A stretch of DNA of 64,000 nt from Tissierella pigra (GTDB taxonomy: Bacteria; Bacillota; Clostridia; Tissierellales; Tissierellaceae). The notes beneath the pieces were generated by a model that saw only the letters and a program-made list of their open reading frames with translations, made no database searches and was not told the DNA's origin. Made by a program: the position numbers and the translations under genes. Positions 16,361 to 23,956 of this stretch are shown piece after piece. The stretch's first letter is position 1, and each line of letters begins with the position of its first letter. The stretch lies in assembly GCF_009695605.1 (NCBI RefSeq), contig NZ_VUNQ01000014.1, forward strand, positions 21,971 through 85,970, read 5' to 3'.

Positions 16361-16862
16361 TTTGTGACCTTCAATCTGAAGGTAGCGGTTCAGTATGTGG
16401 AGTTGTGTGGTGTAAGACAAGGTAGTGCAATCCTCAATTAGGCGATTATCGCCCAATTGTGACCCAAGAAGAAGGTGGCGGTTCAGTACGTGGAGTTATG
16501 TGGACTGAAGCATGGTGAGAGACAAGATTTAAAGAGTGGACATAATGGCAACTCTTCTTTAACTTTAGAAGAAATTGCTACAAGTTTAGGAGTATCTAAG
16601 AGGGATTTGAGCCGTATGCTTGAAATAGAACGCAAACTCACTCCCAAATAAGCAGAGGAAGGTAGCAGTGCAGTATGTAGAATTGTGTGGAAATACTCAT
16701 GGAGGTTCAAGACGCGATAATCGCACCTTGAGTTTTGATGAAAAAACACAAAGGGTAGGGTACAATCTCGACGTATTTTACCCTTTTTTCTGTTTCTGTA
16801 CCATAGTGTTTTCAATGGGTGTAGAGGTTGAAAAAATGACAAAAAGTGAAAACTTCAAATAA
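16361..16862 (+). pseudogene. Degenerate ParB-like / partition-type protein fragments in triplicate
   Basis: Three pieces encode the same start 'KVAVQYVELCG' at 16379, 16472 and 16659 and then diverge. The second continues 'SSLTLEEIATSLGVSKRDLSRMLEIERKLTPK' before a stop; this helix-turn-helix region is typical of ParB-like proteins. The first is broken by two stops but stays in frame with the second. The third runs open to 16862 in another frame and continues into 'GSRRDNRTLSF', with no ParB-like core. No intact gene is present. The segment occupies the place where tail-tip and lysis genes are expected. Nothing else recognisable is seen from 16,863 to 17,071 apart from a terminator. Confidence 0.6.
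16378..16690 (+). repeat. Three imperfect 33-base direct repeats
   Basis: Copies at 16378-16410, 16471-16503 and 16658-16690 share GAAGGTAGCGGTTCAGTATG and a following TGTGG-ending stretch, with 3 to 6 differences. The first two copies are also preceded by the shared octamer TTGTGACC. Spacing is 93 and 187 bases. The sequence between copies is not repeated, except for the inverted pair GCGATTATCGC (16442-16452) and GCGATAATCGC (about 16714). Confidence 0.75.
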
Positions 16863-16988
16863 TGGGGGTAAATCGGGGCGATAATTTTTTCTGAATACTA
16901 AACTATGGCTACTCTTTTTAACCAAATTATCGTGTCTTAAATCGCCTTCTACATAGGATTTTAATTACATATTTTAAGTTAATTTTAG

Positions 16989-17018
16989 CACTTTAGATTA
17001 ATTTCTGAAGTGTTTTTT
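16989..17018 (+). terminator. Rho-independent terminator
   Basis: CACTTTAG (16989-16996) pairs with CTGAAGTG (17005-17012), one G-U pair, then six T residues. Confidence 0.7.
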
Positions 17019-17071
17019 GTTGTGTACATATAAAAAAGGGAAAAGTCATATAAATTACAAAGGGGGATTTT

Positions 17072-17272
17072 ATGAATAAAGAAAATATGGACATGGTTAC
17101 AGTTGATGAAGAAGTTGAAAAGGAACTAATAGAAAAGATTGATTTACATAACCGATTAACAAATGGATATAAACATAAAAATGGGATAAAAGTAAAAGCT
17201 ACATTTAATGAGAGTGGCGATGATATTACTGATTGTTGGATTAGAATTTTAAGAGAGAAATTAAGAGATTAA
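17072..17272 (+). CDS. Small protein upstream of the serine recombinase, unknown function
   Basis: 66 residues, ATG behind AAAGGGGGA. Acidic N-terminus ('DMVTVDEEVEKEL'), then 'YKHKNGIKVKATFNESGDDI' and a basic C-terminal helix. Followed by its own terminator. Small proteins in this place beside large serine integrases can be excision or regulatory factors, but nothing in the sequence proves that here. Confidence 0.55.
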   Translation: MNKENMDMVTVDEEVEKELIEKIDLHNRLTNGYKHKNGIKVKATFNESGDDITDCWIRILREKLRD

Positions 17273-17290
17273 TTTTCTCTCTATTTTTTT
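17252..17290 (+). terminator. Rho-independent terminator
   Basis: AGAGAGAAATTA-type arm pairs with TAATTTTCTCTCT across the stop codon of the preceding gene, followed by a run of seven T residues. Confidence 0.65.
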
Positions 17291-17371
17291 GTTGAATAAA
17301 GGTTTATTATATAGTAAATTATATGTATAAGTATAATGCCAATGATGGAGCATAAAAAGGAGATGAAATTA

Positions 17372-18973
17372 ATGAAAGATAAAATTTTAAATGTAGCTTT
17401 ATATTGTAGATTATCAAAAGAAGATGGTGACTCTGAAGCTAGTGATTCTATAGAAAATCAAAAAGATGCTTTAACTAGATATGCAAATGAGCAAAACTGG
17501 AACATATACGATATTTACATTGATGACGGTTACACAGGTTTAAATATGGAAAGACCAAATTTTCAAAGACTTATTAGAGATATAGAAGATGGATATATCA
17601 ATGTCATATTAGTTAAGAATCAAAGTAGGATTAGTAGAGATAATGCGGAAGTAGATATATTTCTAAATAAATATCTAATAGAAAGAAATGTTAGATGCAT
17701 CGGTATAATAGACAAACTAGACAATATGGATAGAACAACTAAAAAATCTAGCCAAATTAATGGACTTGTAAACGAATGGTATTCAGAAGATATTAGTAAT
17801 AATGTTAGATTAGCTCAAGATTCTTTAAGGTTACAAGGTAAATTTATTGGTTCACACTCTCCATACGGGTATATTAAAGATCCAGAGGATAAACATCATT
17901 TATTAGTAGATGAAAATGTTAGAGATATTATAGTGAAGATATATGACTTATATTTAGATGGATATGGATATGTAAAGATAGCTAAGACATTAAATGAAAA
18001 AAATATTCCTTGTCCTGCCGAATATAAAGAAATATTCAATTACAATAGAGAAAAAATAAAGAAATCACAATGGAGTTATCATACTGTTAGGACAATATTA
18101 AAAAATGAGGTATATGCGGGTCATATGGTTCAGAAAAAAACTACTTCATTAAGCTATAAGACAAATAAAAGAGTTGATATACCAGAAGATAAACAAATAA
18201 GAGTTTTAAATACTCATGAAGCCATTATACCACAAAGTAAATTTAATTTAGTGCAAGATATGATGTCTAAAAACATATATACAAAACCTACTGGTGGGGG
18301 TAAGAAAAAACATATTTTAGCAGGTTTAATGTACTGTAGGGATTGTGGTCGGGCTATGAGATATAGAAATGATAGCAAAACTTTTAATTGCAACACATAT
18401 ATAGTTTATGGTGGAGAAGCGTGTACTCCACATAAAATAAGACTAGATGATGTATTAGAGATAGTATTAGAAGAAATTCAAAGTATATCTAGGTTGTATG
18501 TAGAAGTAAAAAGGTTGAAATCAGATTATGATAAAGTAATGAATACAAAATCAAAGAGAGATAATACTAATATAAGACTATCAGTGGAGCAAAAAAGATT
18601 TAATGAGGTTGAAACCTTGCAGAAAAAATTAGTTGAGAACTTTCTTTTGGGAAAAATTGATGATGATATATATAATAAGATGTTAGATGATTACAGGAAA
18701 GAAAAGGAAGAACTATCAAAAAAAATAGAACAATTGAGAAAAGAAAGAGAAGAACTTCAATCAATAATTACACAACATAATGATTGGTCAAGTGTATTTG
18801 AAAAGTATGTGAATATAAAAGAATTAGATAGAACAATAATTAACGAATTAATAGATAGAATAGATGTATCAGAAGATGAAGAAGGAGAGTTGAGCATATA
18901 TATCAACTTCAAGCATAAAAACCCATTTATGGATGATATAAATATGTATAAAGATTATATCTCGGTGGGGTGA
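17372..18973 (+). CDS. Large serine recombinase (prophage integrase)
   Basis: 533 residues from ATG 17372, behind AAAAGGAG; earlier in-frame ATGs at 17336-17363 precede or overlap that site. The resolvase domain has the nucleophile in 'ALYCRLSKEDGD' and the arginine motif 'VKNQSRISRD'. The recombinase domain follows ('SPYGYIKDPEDKHHLLVDE'). The zinc ribbon is 'MYCRDCGRAMRYR...NCNTY', and residues about 385-480 form the coiled coil typical of large serine integrases. It catalyses attP x attB integration and, with a directionality factor, excision. The last codons and stop lie at the right attachment site next to host coding sequence. Confidence 0.93.
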   Translation: MKDKILNVALYCRLSKEDGDSEASDSIENQKDALTRYANEQNWNIYDIYIDDGYTGLNMERPNFQRLIRDIEDGYINVILVKNQSRISRDNAEVDIFLNKYLIERNVRCIGIIDKLDNMDRTTKKSSQINGLVNEWYSEDISNNVRLAQDSLRLQGKFIGSHSPYGYIKDPEDKHHLLVDENVRDIIVKIYDLYLDGYGYVKIAKTLNEKNIPCPAEYKEIFNYNREKIKKSQWSYHTVRTILKNEVYAGHMVQKKTTSLSYKTNKRVDIPEDKQIRVLNTHEAIIPQSKFNLVQDMMSKNIYTKPTGGGKKKHILAGLMYCRDCGRAMRYRNDSKTFNCNTYIVYGGEACTPHKIRLDDVLEIVLEEIQSISRLYVEVKRLKSDYDKVMNTKSKRDNTNIRLSVEQKRFNEVETLQKKLVENFLLGKIDDDIYNKMLDDYRKEKEELSKKIEQLRKEREELQSIITQHNDWSSVFEKYVNIKELDRTIINELIDRIDVSEDEEGELSIYINFKHKNPFMDDINMYKDYISVG

Positions 18974-18980
18974 TGAATAT
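18955..18980. other. Right prophage attachment site (attR)
   Basis: The recombinase frame ends at TGA 18971-18973, while a different frame, beginning at TGG 18966, encodes 'WGDEYTNEILD', the continuation of a deacetylase N-terminal motif. The crossover must lie at or just before CGGTGGGG (18963-18970). The exact core cannot be fixed without attL. Confidence 0.65.
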
Positions 18981-19541
18981 ACTAATGAAATATTGGATAC
19001 ACTAGACAAATATAAAATAAAGAGTACGTTTTTTTTAGTTGATTTTTGGGTTGAAAAGTTTCCAGAGCATGTAAAAGAAATTGCAAAAAGGGGTCATGAT
19101 GTTGAAAATCATTCAACAACTCATCCTAACATGAGTCAATTAAGTGAAGAAAAGATAGCAGAAGAATTAAATACCGTAGGGAAAAAAATAGAAGATTTGA
19201 CAGGAAAAAAACCTACTTTATTTAGACCACCATTTGGAGATTATAATGATTTAGTAATACAGACGGCTAGAAAAAATGGATACTATACCATTCAATGGGA
19301 TGTAGATTCCCTAGACTGGAAAGAATTTGGAGTTCAGCCAGTAGTAGACAGAGTAACTAGAAATGTAAGAAATGGTTCTATTGTATTGTTTCATAATAAT
19401 GCAAAGTATATAAAAGAATATTTGCCTTTAGTCATAGAAAGGTTACAAGAAGACGGCTATGAAATTGTTCCTATTTCCGAATTAATATATAAAGAAAATT
19501 TTATAATGGATAATACGGGAAGACAGATTTTACAAAAATAA
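18966..19541 (+). pseudogene. Polysaccharide deacetylase, 3' portion (gene split by the prophage)
   Basis: About 191 residues of a NodB-type deacetylase. Visible motifs: 'HSTTHPN' (metal-binding H-x-x-x-H), 'FRPPFGDYN' (motif 3), 'WDVDSLDW', and 'GSIVLFHNN' (the C-terminal histidine motif). The first motif with the catalytic Asp residues and any signal peptide are missing; the reading frame opens directly from prophage sequence. A TTG at 18993 could start a short product, but it would lack the catalytic base. Relatives are the sporulation-linked PdaB/YlxY-type deacetylases. Precise prophage excision would restore the gene. Confidence 0.85.
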
Positions 19542-19561
19542 AGGATGATTGAGGGAGATAT

Positions 19562-20203
19562 ATGAAAGAGCAAAAGATAATAGTAATTGGAGTAATAGAA
19601 GAGATAAAAAATAGAATAAGCTTTCAACTACTAAAAGAAATCCTTAGTAAATTTCAATATAAAACTTTATATACAAATAGTTCTGAAAATATAATAATAT
19701 TAAATAAAGGATATAGTAATATTCTTTTATTAGATATAAAAGAGGAACTAATATCTTCCATAAGAAATATGGATATTAAATTTAATATAATTATTCATAC
19801 ATTTCTAAACACAAAGAGTTATGAAGATCATAATACTAAAAATATATTCAATAATTCAGAATATATAATTGTAAACTGTGATGAAGAAAACTGGAATCGT
19901 TTACTAGAAAATAACCTAAAGTCAATAATTATAAGTTATGGTTTCAATAATAAGGCAAGTATAAATATTTCTAGTTATAATATTGACGATATAATAGAAG
20001 GGAATATATGCTTTCAAAGGGAAATCAAAACCATAAATGGAAATATAATAGAACCCTATGAATTGCCTATAAAGATTAATTCTAGAGATAAACTTGATAT
20101 ATATGGTGTTATAGCAACTATTACTACTAGTTTGTTAATGGATATAGATATATTTTCTCTAAAGGATTTTACCAGATTTTATATTAACAAAAGTATAAAA
20201 TAA
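19562..20203 (+). CDS. Mur-ligase-like protein lacking the ATP-binding P-loop, unknown function
   Basis: 213 residues, ATG behind GAGGGAGATAT, 20 bases after the deacetylase stop. The part 'SIIISYGFNNKASINISSYNID', then 'CFQREIKTINGNIIEPYELP' and 'DIYGVIATITTSLL', matches the central-domain layout of Mur ligases ('YG-NxxA', 'E-P', 'H-N-x-x-N-A-L-A-A'). The N-terminal P-loop 'GTNGKT' and the C-terminal domain are absent, so ligase activity is unlikely. It probably formed one operon with the intact deacetylase gene before prophage insertion. The fold assignment is by eye. Confidence 0.55.
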   Translation: MKEQKIIVIGVIEEIKNRISFQLLKEILSKFQYKTLYTNSSENIIILNKGYSNILLLDIKEELISSIRNMDIKFNIIIHTFLNTKSYEDHNTKNIFNNSEYIIVNCDEENWNRLLENNLKSIIISYGFNNKASINISSYNIDDIIEGNICFQREIKTINGNIIEPYELPIKINSRDKLDIYGVIATITTSLLMDIDIFSLKDFTRFYINKSIK

Positions 20204-20276
20204 AAGGAATTTAAATAAATTTGAGTTTTTTTTAACAAAAATTATAAAAAAAGAAGGATTTTTTAAATCTATGTCT

Positions 20277-20325
20277 AATAATAGATATATACAAATGATA
20301 AATTTGATATATCTATTATTTTTTA
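20277..20325 (+). terminator. Rho-independent terminator
   Basis: AATAATAGATATAT (20277-20290) pairs with ATATATCTATTATT (20307-20320), followed by Ts. The surrounding 20204-20399 has no gene. Confidence 0.6.
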
Positions 20326-20399
20326 TTCATATTGTTTTATCTACTGGAATATATTAGATATAGATTTAAAAAACATAGGAATAGAGGGGGACATTAGTA

Positions 20400-21074
20400 A
20401 TGATTGATAAGACTGTAGAAACAAATATTGTAAGATTAGTTGGGAAAGTGGCAAGCGACAAGAGTTTTAGTCATGAGATGTATGGAGAAGGATTTTATAA
20501 TCTAGATATTGAAGTACCTAGATTAAGTGATTCTGTAGACATTCTTCCAATAACGGTTTCAGAAAGACTTATGGTAGATATAGACTTATCTATTGGACAA
20601 TATGTTATAATAGAAGGACAATTAAGGTCTTATAACAGATATATTGACAATAGCAATAGGTTAGTATTAACCATATTTACAAAAGAAATCTATATACCAG
20701 AGGAAGAAGAATTGGAAGAGGCATTGAGAAAACCCAATGAAATTTATTTAGATGGGTATATATGTAAGAAGCCAATCTATAGAACTACTCCTTTTGGAAG
20801 AGAGATAACAGATGTTTTAATAGCAGTAAACAGATCATATAATAAGTCTGACTATATACCATCTATTGCTTGGGGAAGAAATGCAAGATTTTGTGAAAAG
20901 ATGTTAGTAGGAGATCATATTAAACTTTGGGGGAGAATTCAAAGCAGGGAATATCAGAAGAAACTTCCTAATGGAGAATTGGAAAGAAGGATCGCATTTG
21001 AAGTATCTGTGTCAAAGCTAGAGTATGTTGAAAATGATAATAATAGATTGGAACTATGTGAAGAAGAAGCTTAA
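20400..21074 (+). CDS. Single-stranded DNA-binding protein with two tandem OB domains
   Basis: 224 residues, ATG behind GAGGGGGAC. Residues 1-105 and 110-215 each show an SSB-type OB fold: 'NIVRLVGKVASDKSF...' and 'NEIYLDGYICKKPIYRTTPFGREITD', the second with the typical 'SIAWGRNARFCEKML' and 'LWGRIQSREYQKKL'. Ordinary SSB has one OB domain and a C-terminal 'DDDIPF' tail; here the tail is replaced by 'LELCEEEA'. Such double-OB paralogues occur in spore-forming Firmicutes besides the standard Ssb. The role is probably in DNA repair or processing, with no known partner here. Confidence 0.78.
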   Translation: MIDKTVETNIVRLVGKVASDKSFSHEMYGEGFYNLDIEVPRLSDSVDILPITVSERLMVDIDLSIGQYVIIEGQLRSYNRYIDNSNRLVLTIFTKEIYIPEEEELEEALRKPNEIYLDGYICKKPIYRTTPFGREITDVLIAVNRSYNKSDYIPSIAWGRNARFCEKMLVGDHIKLWGRIQSREYQKKLPNGELERRIAFEVSVSKLEYVENDNNRLELCEEEA

Positions 21075-21102
21075 GGTACAAACTGAAAGGATAAGATAAT
21101 TT

Positions 21103-21255
21103 ATGGATACAAAATTCATATTTAGTGCTATAATATTGATAATATTAGTAAGTCTTCAATATACACTTAATCTTATATTAAGGGAAATTAGGGATATAAG
21201 AAAAATTCTATTAAGAAGTTCAAACTATATTAACTTAGGAGAAAGGAGAGAATAA
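21103..21255 (+). CDS. Small membrane protein
   Basis: 50 residues, ATG 21103 behind AAAGGATAAGAT. Residues 5-25 ('FIFSAIILIILVSLQYTLNL') form one membrane segment, followed by a basic, amphipathic tail ('REIRDIRKILLRSS'). It ends one base before the hpt start, so the two are coupled. No family recognised. Confidence 0.55.
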   Translation: MDTKFIFSAIILIILVSLQYTLNLILREIRDIRKILLRSSNYINLGERRE

Positions 21256-21256
21256 T

Positions 21257-21781
21257 TTGGAAGGCAACAAAAGAGAAAGAACCCTTTATAGTAGAGAAAG
21301 TATAGCTACTCGTGTTAAAGAATTAGGAGAAATCATATCTAAAGAATATAATAATAAAAATTTAATAGTGGTATCATTACTTAGAGGTAGTTTTATTTTT
21401 GCTTCAGATTTAGTCAGGGAAATATCCATACCTGTTGAAGTTGATTTCATGACAACTGCAAGTTATGGACATAATGAGGTATCCTCAGGCAATGTGGAAA
21501 TTGTACATGATATAAGAGCGGATGTAGAGGGGAAAGATGTTTTAATCGTAGATGATATTATTGACTCTGGATATACACTAAAGAAAGTAAAGGAAACTTT
21601 AGGTCTAAAAAATCCAAACTCAGTAAAGATTTGTGTAATGTTAGATAAACCTAGTAGAAGAAAGGTAGACTTAGAACCTGACTTTGTAGGTTTTAGTATA
21701 CCAGATGTTTTTATAGTAGGATATGGACTTAATTACGGAGACCATTATAGAAATATCCCATATATATTTACTTTTGATTAA
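21257..21781 (+). CDS. hpt: Hypoxanthine phosphoribosyltransferase
   Basis: 174 residues from TTG 21257, 7 bases after AAAGGAG. The PRPP-binding loop reads 'VLIVDDIIDSGYTLKKV' (residues about 95-111), and 'LLRGSFIFASDLVREI' and 'DFMTTASYGHNEVSSG' are the other conserved motifs of the family. It salvages hypoxanthine and guanine to IMP and GMP. It is often next to tilS and ftsH in Firmicutes, but not here. Expression appears tied to the upstream small membrane gene, and a strong terminator follows. Confidence 0.93.
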   Translation: MEGNKRERTLYSRESIATRVKELGEIISKEYNNKNLIVVSLLRGSFIFASDLVREISIPVEVDFMTTASYGHNEVSSGNVEIVHDIRADVEGKDVLIVDDIIDSGYTLKKVKETLGLKNPNSVKICVMLDKPSRRKVDLEPDFVGFSIPDVFIVGYGLNYGDHYRNIPYIFTFD

Positions 21782-21829
21782 ACAATTCACCTACAGAAAT
21801 TACTCTGTAGGTGAATTGTTATTTAATTT
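21781..21829 (+). terminator. Long perfect hairpin terminator after hpt
   Basis: 17-bp perfect stem: 21781-21797 with 21804-21820, six-base loop, starting at the last base of the hpt stop. The downstream T-run is mixed (ATTTAATTTTTA). Confidence 0.7.
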
Positions 21830-21888
21830 TTATCCTTTAGGAATAAAAGAAGGGGTTCTTCCTAATAATAAGTTTAGGAGGGATAAAT

Positions 21889-22095
21889 ATGAAGAAGAAA
21901 AGAGAAAAAAAGAAAAAGATAGAAACTCTAGAGGATAAATTAAAGTATGAAATAGCAGAAGAACTAGGACTAACAGATAAGATAAATGATGTAGGCTGGG
22001 GAGGATTAACTGCTAAAGAATCAGGCAGAATAGGTGGCTTAATTACTGTTAGAAAAAGAGAAATGAACAAAACTACTGAAGAAAAGAAAGAATAA
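21889..22095 (+). CDS. Small acid-soluble spore protein, alpha/beta type (divergent)
   Basis: 68 residues, ATG behind TAGGAGG. After a very basic N-terminus ('KKKREKKKKIE') it has the family core 'LKYEIAEELGL', then 'GWGGLTAKESGRIGGLI', matching the two SASP signatures (the Glu-Ile-Ala germination-protease site and the 'GRIGG' box). These proteins coat DNA in dormant spores. The long lysine-rich head and the ending 'NKTTEEKKE' are unusual. Expected to be under SigG control; I cannot identify its promoter. Confidence 0.75.
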   Translation: MKKKREKKKKIETLEDKLKYEIAEELGLTDKINDVGWGGLTAKESGRIGGLITVRKREMNKTTEEKKE

Positions 22096-22116
22096 ATAAC
22101 AAAAAGGGGGACGAAA

Positions 22117-22857
22117 ATGGATATTTATAATAGATTTGCTAATATCTATGATGAATTAATGATAGATTTTAATTATGAAGATTGGTTTAATTACATAGAA
22201 AAAATATTTAAAAAATATAATAGAGAACCAAAAAAAATTCTTGAAATGGCTTGTGGAACTGGAAATCTTTCATATTATCTTGCAAAGCGAGGGTATAGAT
22301 TAACCTGTTTTGATTTATCCTCAGACATGCTATCTAGAGCTTATGATAAACTTAGAAAATTTAAAAACGTAAGATTGATGAATCAGAACATGATTAATTT
22401 TAATTTAAATGAGTCTTTTGATTCAATTATATCCATATGCGATAGTATAAATTACATAACAGAAAAAGAAGATTTACTGAAAGTCTTTAGAAATGTATGG
22501 AATCATTTAGAAGATAATGGTATATTTATATTTGATATTAACTCTCATTATAAGTTGAAACATATAATAGGGAATAATACTTTTATAGAAGATAGAGAAG
22601 ATGTATTTTATTCTTGGCAAAACTACTATGATGACAGTGAAGAAATCTGTGAATTTTATTTAACTTTTTTCTGTAGTAATGATGGGGAGTGTTTTGAAAG
22701 ATTTGATGAAGAACATAAGGAAAAGGCCTATAAGGAAGATGAAATAATAGAATTACTTAAAGAAGCTGGATTTAAAACCATAGATTCTTTTGAAGCTTTT
22801 GGGTTTGAGAAAATAAGAAAAGAAACTGAAAGAATAAACTTTATTGCTATAAAATAA
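22117..22857 (+). CDS. SAM-dependent methyltransferase, class I
   Basis: 246 residues, ATG behind AAAAGGGGGA. Motif I 'ILEMACGTGNLSYYLAKRGYR' binds S-adenosylmethionine; the acidic residue follows in 'FDLSSDML', and motif IV is 'FDSIISICDSINY'. The N-terminus 'MDIYNRFANIYDELMIDF' is typical of the YqeM/Tam-like group of small-molecule methyltransferases. The substrate is unknown. It stands 22 bases before hslO and may be co-transcribed. Confidence 0.82.
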   Translation: MDIYNRFANIYDELMIDFNYEDWFNYIEKIFKKYNREPKKILEMACGTGNLSYYLAKRGYRLTCFDLSSDMLSRAYDKLRKFKNVRLMNQNMINFNLNESFDSIISICDSINYITEKEDLLKVFRNVWNHLEDNGIFIFDINSHYKLKHIIGNNTFIEDREDVFYSWQNYYDDSEEICEFYLTFFCSNDGECFERFDEEHKEKAYKEDEIIELLKEAGFKTIDSFEAFGFEKIRKETERINFIAIK

Positions 22858-22879
22858 TTATATACTTAGGAGGACTGGA

Positions 22880-23761
22880 ATGAAGGATTATTTAATAAGA
22901 GGCATAGATAAAAAAGGAAACATAAGAATATTTGTAGCGGCTACTACGAACATGGTAGAGGATGCAAGAGTTGCTCACAATACTTCTCCAACGGCTACTG
23001 CAGCTTTAGGTAGAGCGTTAACTGCAGGTGCTATGATGGGAGTGATGATGAAGAATGAACAGGATAGATTAACTTTAAAGATAGCTGGAGATGGACCACT
23101 AGGAACCATTATGATAGTATCAAATAATCAAGGTATAATTAAAGGATATGTGGATAATCCTTATGCTGATGTTCAAACTAGAGAAATAGATGGTAAATTA
23201 GATGTAGGTAAACTTGTAGGTCATAATGGTACAATTACAACTATTATGGATTTAGGTCTTAAAGACCCCTATATAGGGCAATCTAATTTAGTATCTGGTG
23301 AAATAGCAGAAGACTTAGCAGCCTATTATGCAATATCAGAACAACAGCCTTCAGCAGTAGGTTTAGGAGTATTAGTAGATAAAGATATTTCTGTAAGAGC
23401 GGCAGGCGGATATATAATACAACTATTGCCTAATGTGTCCGATGAAGATATAACTAAAATAGAAGAAACCTTAAGTAAAATGGAACCAGTATCAACTTTA
23501 ATAGATAAGGGATTATCGCCAGAAGATATAATGAATGAGTTATTAGAAGGATTTGAGATGGAAGTATTAGATAAAGTAGAAATAAAATACTCCTGTGATT
23601 GCTCAATAGAAAGGCTTGAAAGGATTTTGACTAGTATAGGAAAAGACGAAATAAGAGCCATTATAGATGAGGATGGAGAAGCAGAAATGGTATGCCACTT
23701 CTGTAATACAAAGTATCATTTTTCAAAAGAAGAATTGGAAGAACTAATAGTTGACAAATAA
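22880..23761 (+). CDS. hslO: Hsp33 redox-regulated chaperone
   Basis: 293 residues, ATG behind AGGAGGACT. The N-terminal domain carries 'AAATTNMVEDARVAHNTSPTATAALGRAL' in pieces as in all Hsp33 proteins. The C-terminal zinc switch is complete: 'CDC' near residue 238 and 'CHFC' near 271. Under oxidative stress the zinc leaves, disulfides form and the chaperone activates. The full length is normal. The promoter of the downstream tRNA cluster overlaps its last codons. Confidence 0.95.
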   Translation: MKDYLIRGIDKKGNIRIFVAATTNMVEDARVAHNTSPTATAALGRALTAGAMMGVMMKNEQDRLTLKIAGDGPLGTIMIVSNNQGIIKGYVDNPYADVQTREIDGKLDVGKLVGHNGTITTIMDLGLKDPYIGQSNLVSGEIAEDLAAYYAISEQQPSAVGLGVLVDKDISVRAAGGYIIQLLPNVSDEDITKIEETLSKMEPVSTLIDKGLSPEDIMNELLEGFEMEVLDKVEIKYSCDCSIERLERILTSIGKDEIRAIIDEDGEAEMVCHFCNTKYHFSKEELEELIVDK

Positions 23762-23779
23762 TAGAAATTAATATATACT
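23751..23779 (+). promoter_or_regulatory. Promoter of the tRNA-Phe region
   Basis: TTGACA (23751-23756), 17 bases, TATACT (23774-23779). It overlaps the end of hslO and would transcribe first the broken tRNA copy and then tRNA-Phe. Confidence 0.75.
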
Positions 23780-23824
23780 TGGTATTGTTGTGATTAGCAA
23801 AGTGAAAGCTTTGCTTTCAAATTT

Positions 23825-23850
23825 GCCCGGATAGCTCAGTCGGTATAAGC
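23825..23850 (+). pseudogene. Truncated tRNA-Phe copy (5' part only)
   Basis: GCCCGGATAGCTCAGTCGGT at 23825-23844 is identical to the first 20 bases of tRNA-Phe at 23957, including five matching bases in front. After the D loop the sequence becomes unrelated (GGGGACC and an AAAATCG/CGATTTT hairpin), so no anticodon arm or T arm can form. It lies directly behind a strong promoter. The distance between copies is 132 bases. Confidence 0.7.
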
Positions 23851-23956
23851 AGGGGACCAAAATCGTGATTTTCGATTTTGTGTACCTCGCTTAGTCCTTG
23901 ATGAACATATTCGGCAGAAGGTATCTGTATCATCTGCTAATAATTTAGCTTAATTT

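Larger units (their letters stand above)
1..18970 (+). mobile_element. Prophage (right part), siphovirus-type packaging/head/tail module with serine integrase
   Basis: Terminase, portal, minor head protein, scaffold, capsid, connectors, major tail protein, tail chaperones and tape measure occur in the canonical siphophage order, all on the plus strand, and end in a large serine recombinase next to a truncated host gene. The left end lies outside the window. The tail-tip, holin and lysin genes expected after the tape measure are absent, and broken ParB-like fragments sit there instead, so the element is probably defective or rearranged. The right boundary is placed where host deacetylase coding sequence resumes (about 18,966). 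Confidence 0.93.

Noticed and set aside
16361..16700. CRISPR array or diversity-generating repeat
   Set aside because: Only three imperfect copies at unequal spacing (93 and 187 bases), coding for a protein motif; no cas genes or reverse transcriptase nearby.
21723..21938. 71-residue plus-strand frame overlapping hpt and the SASP gene
   Set aside because: It runs through the hpt terminator hairpin and has no ribosome site.
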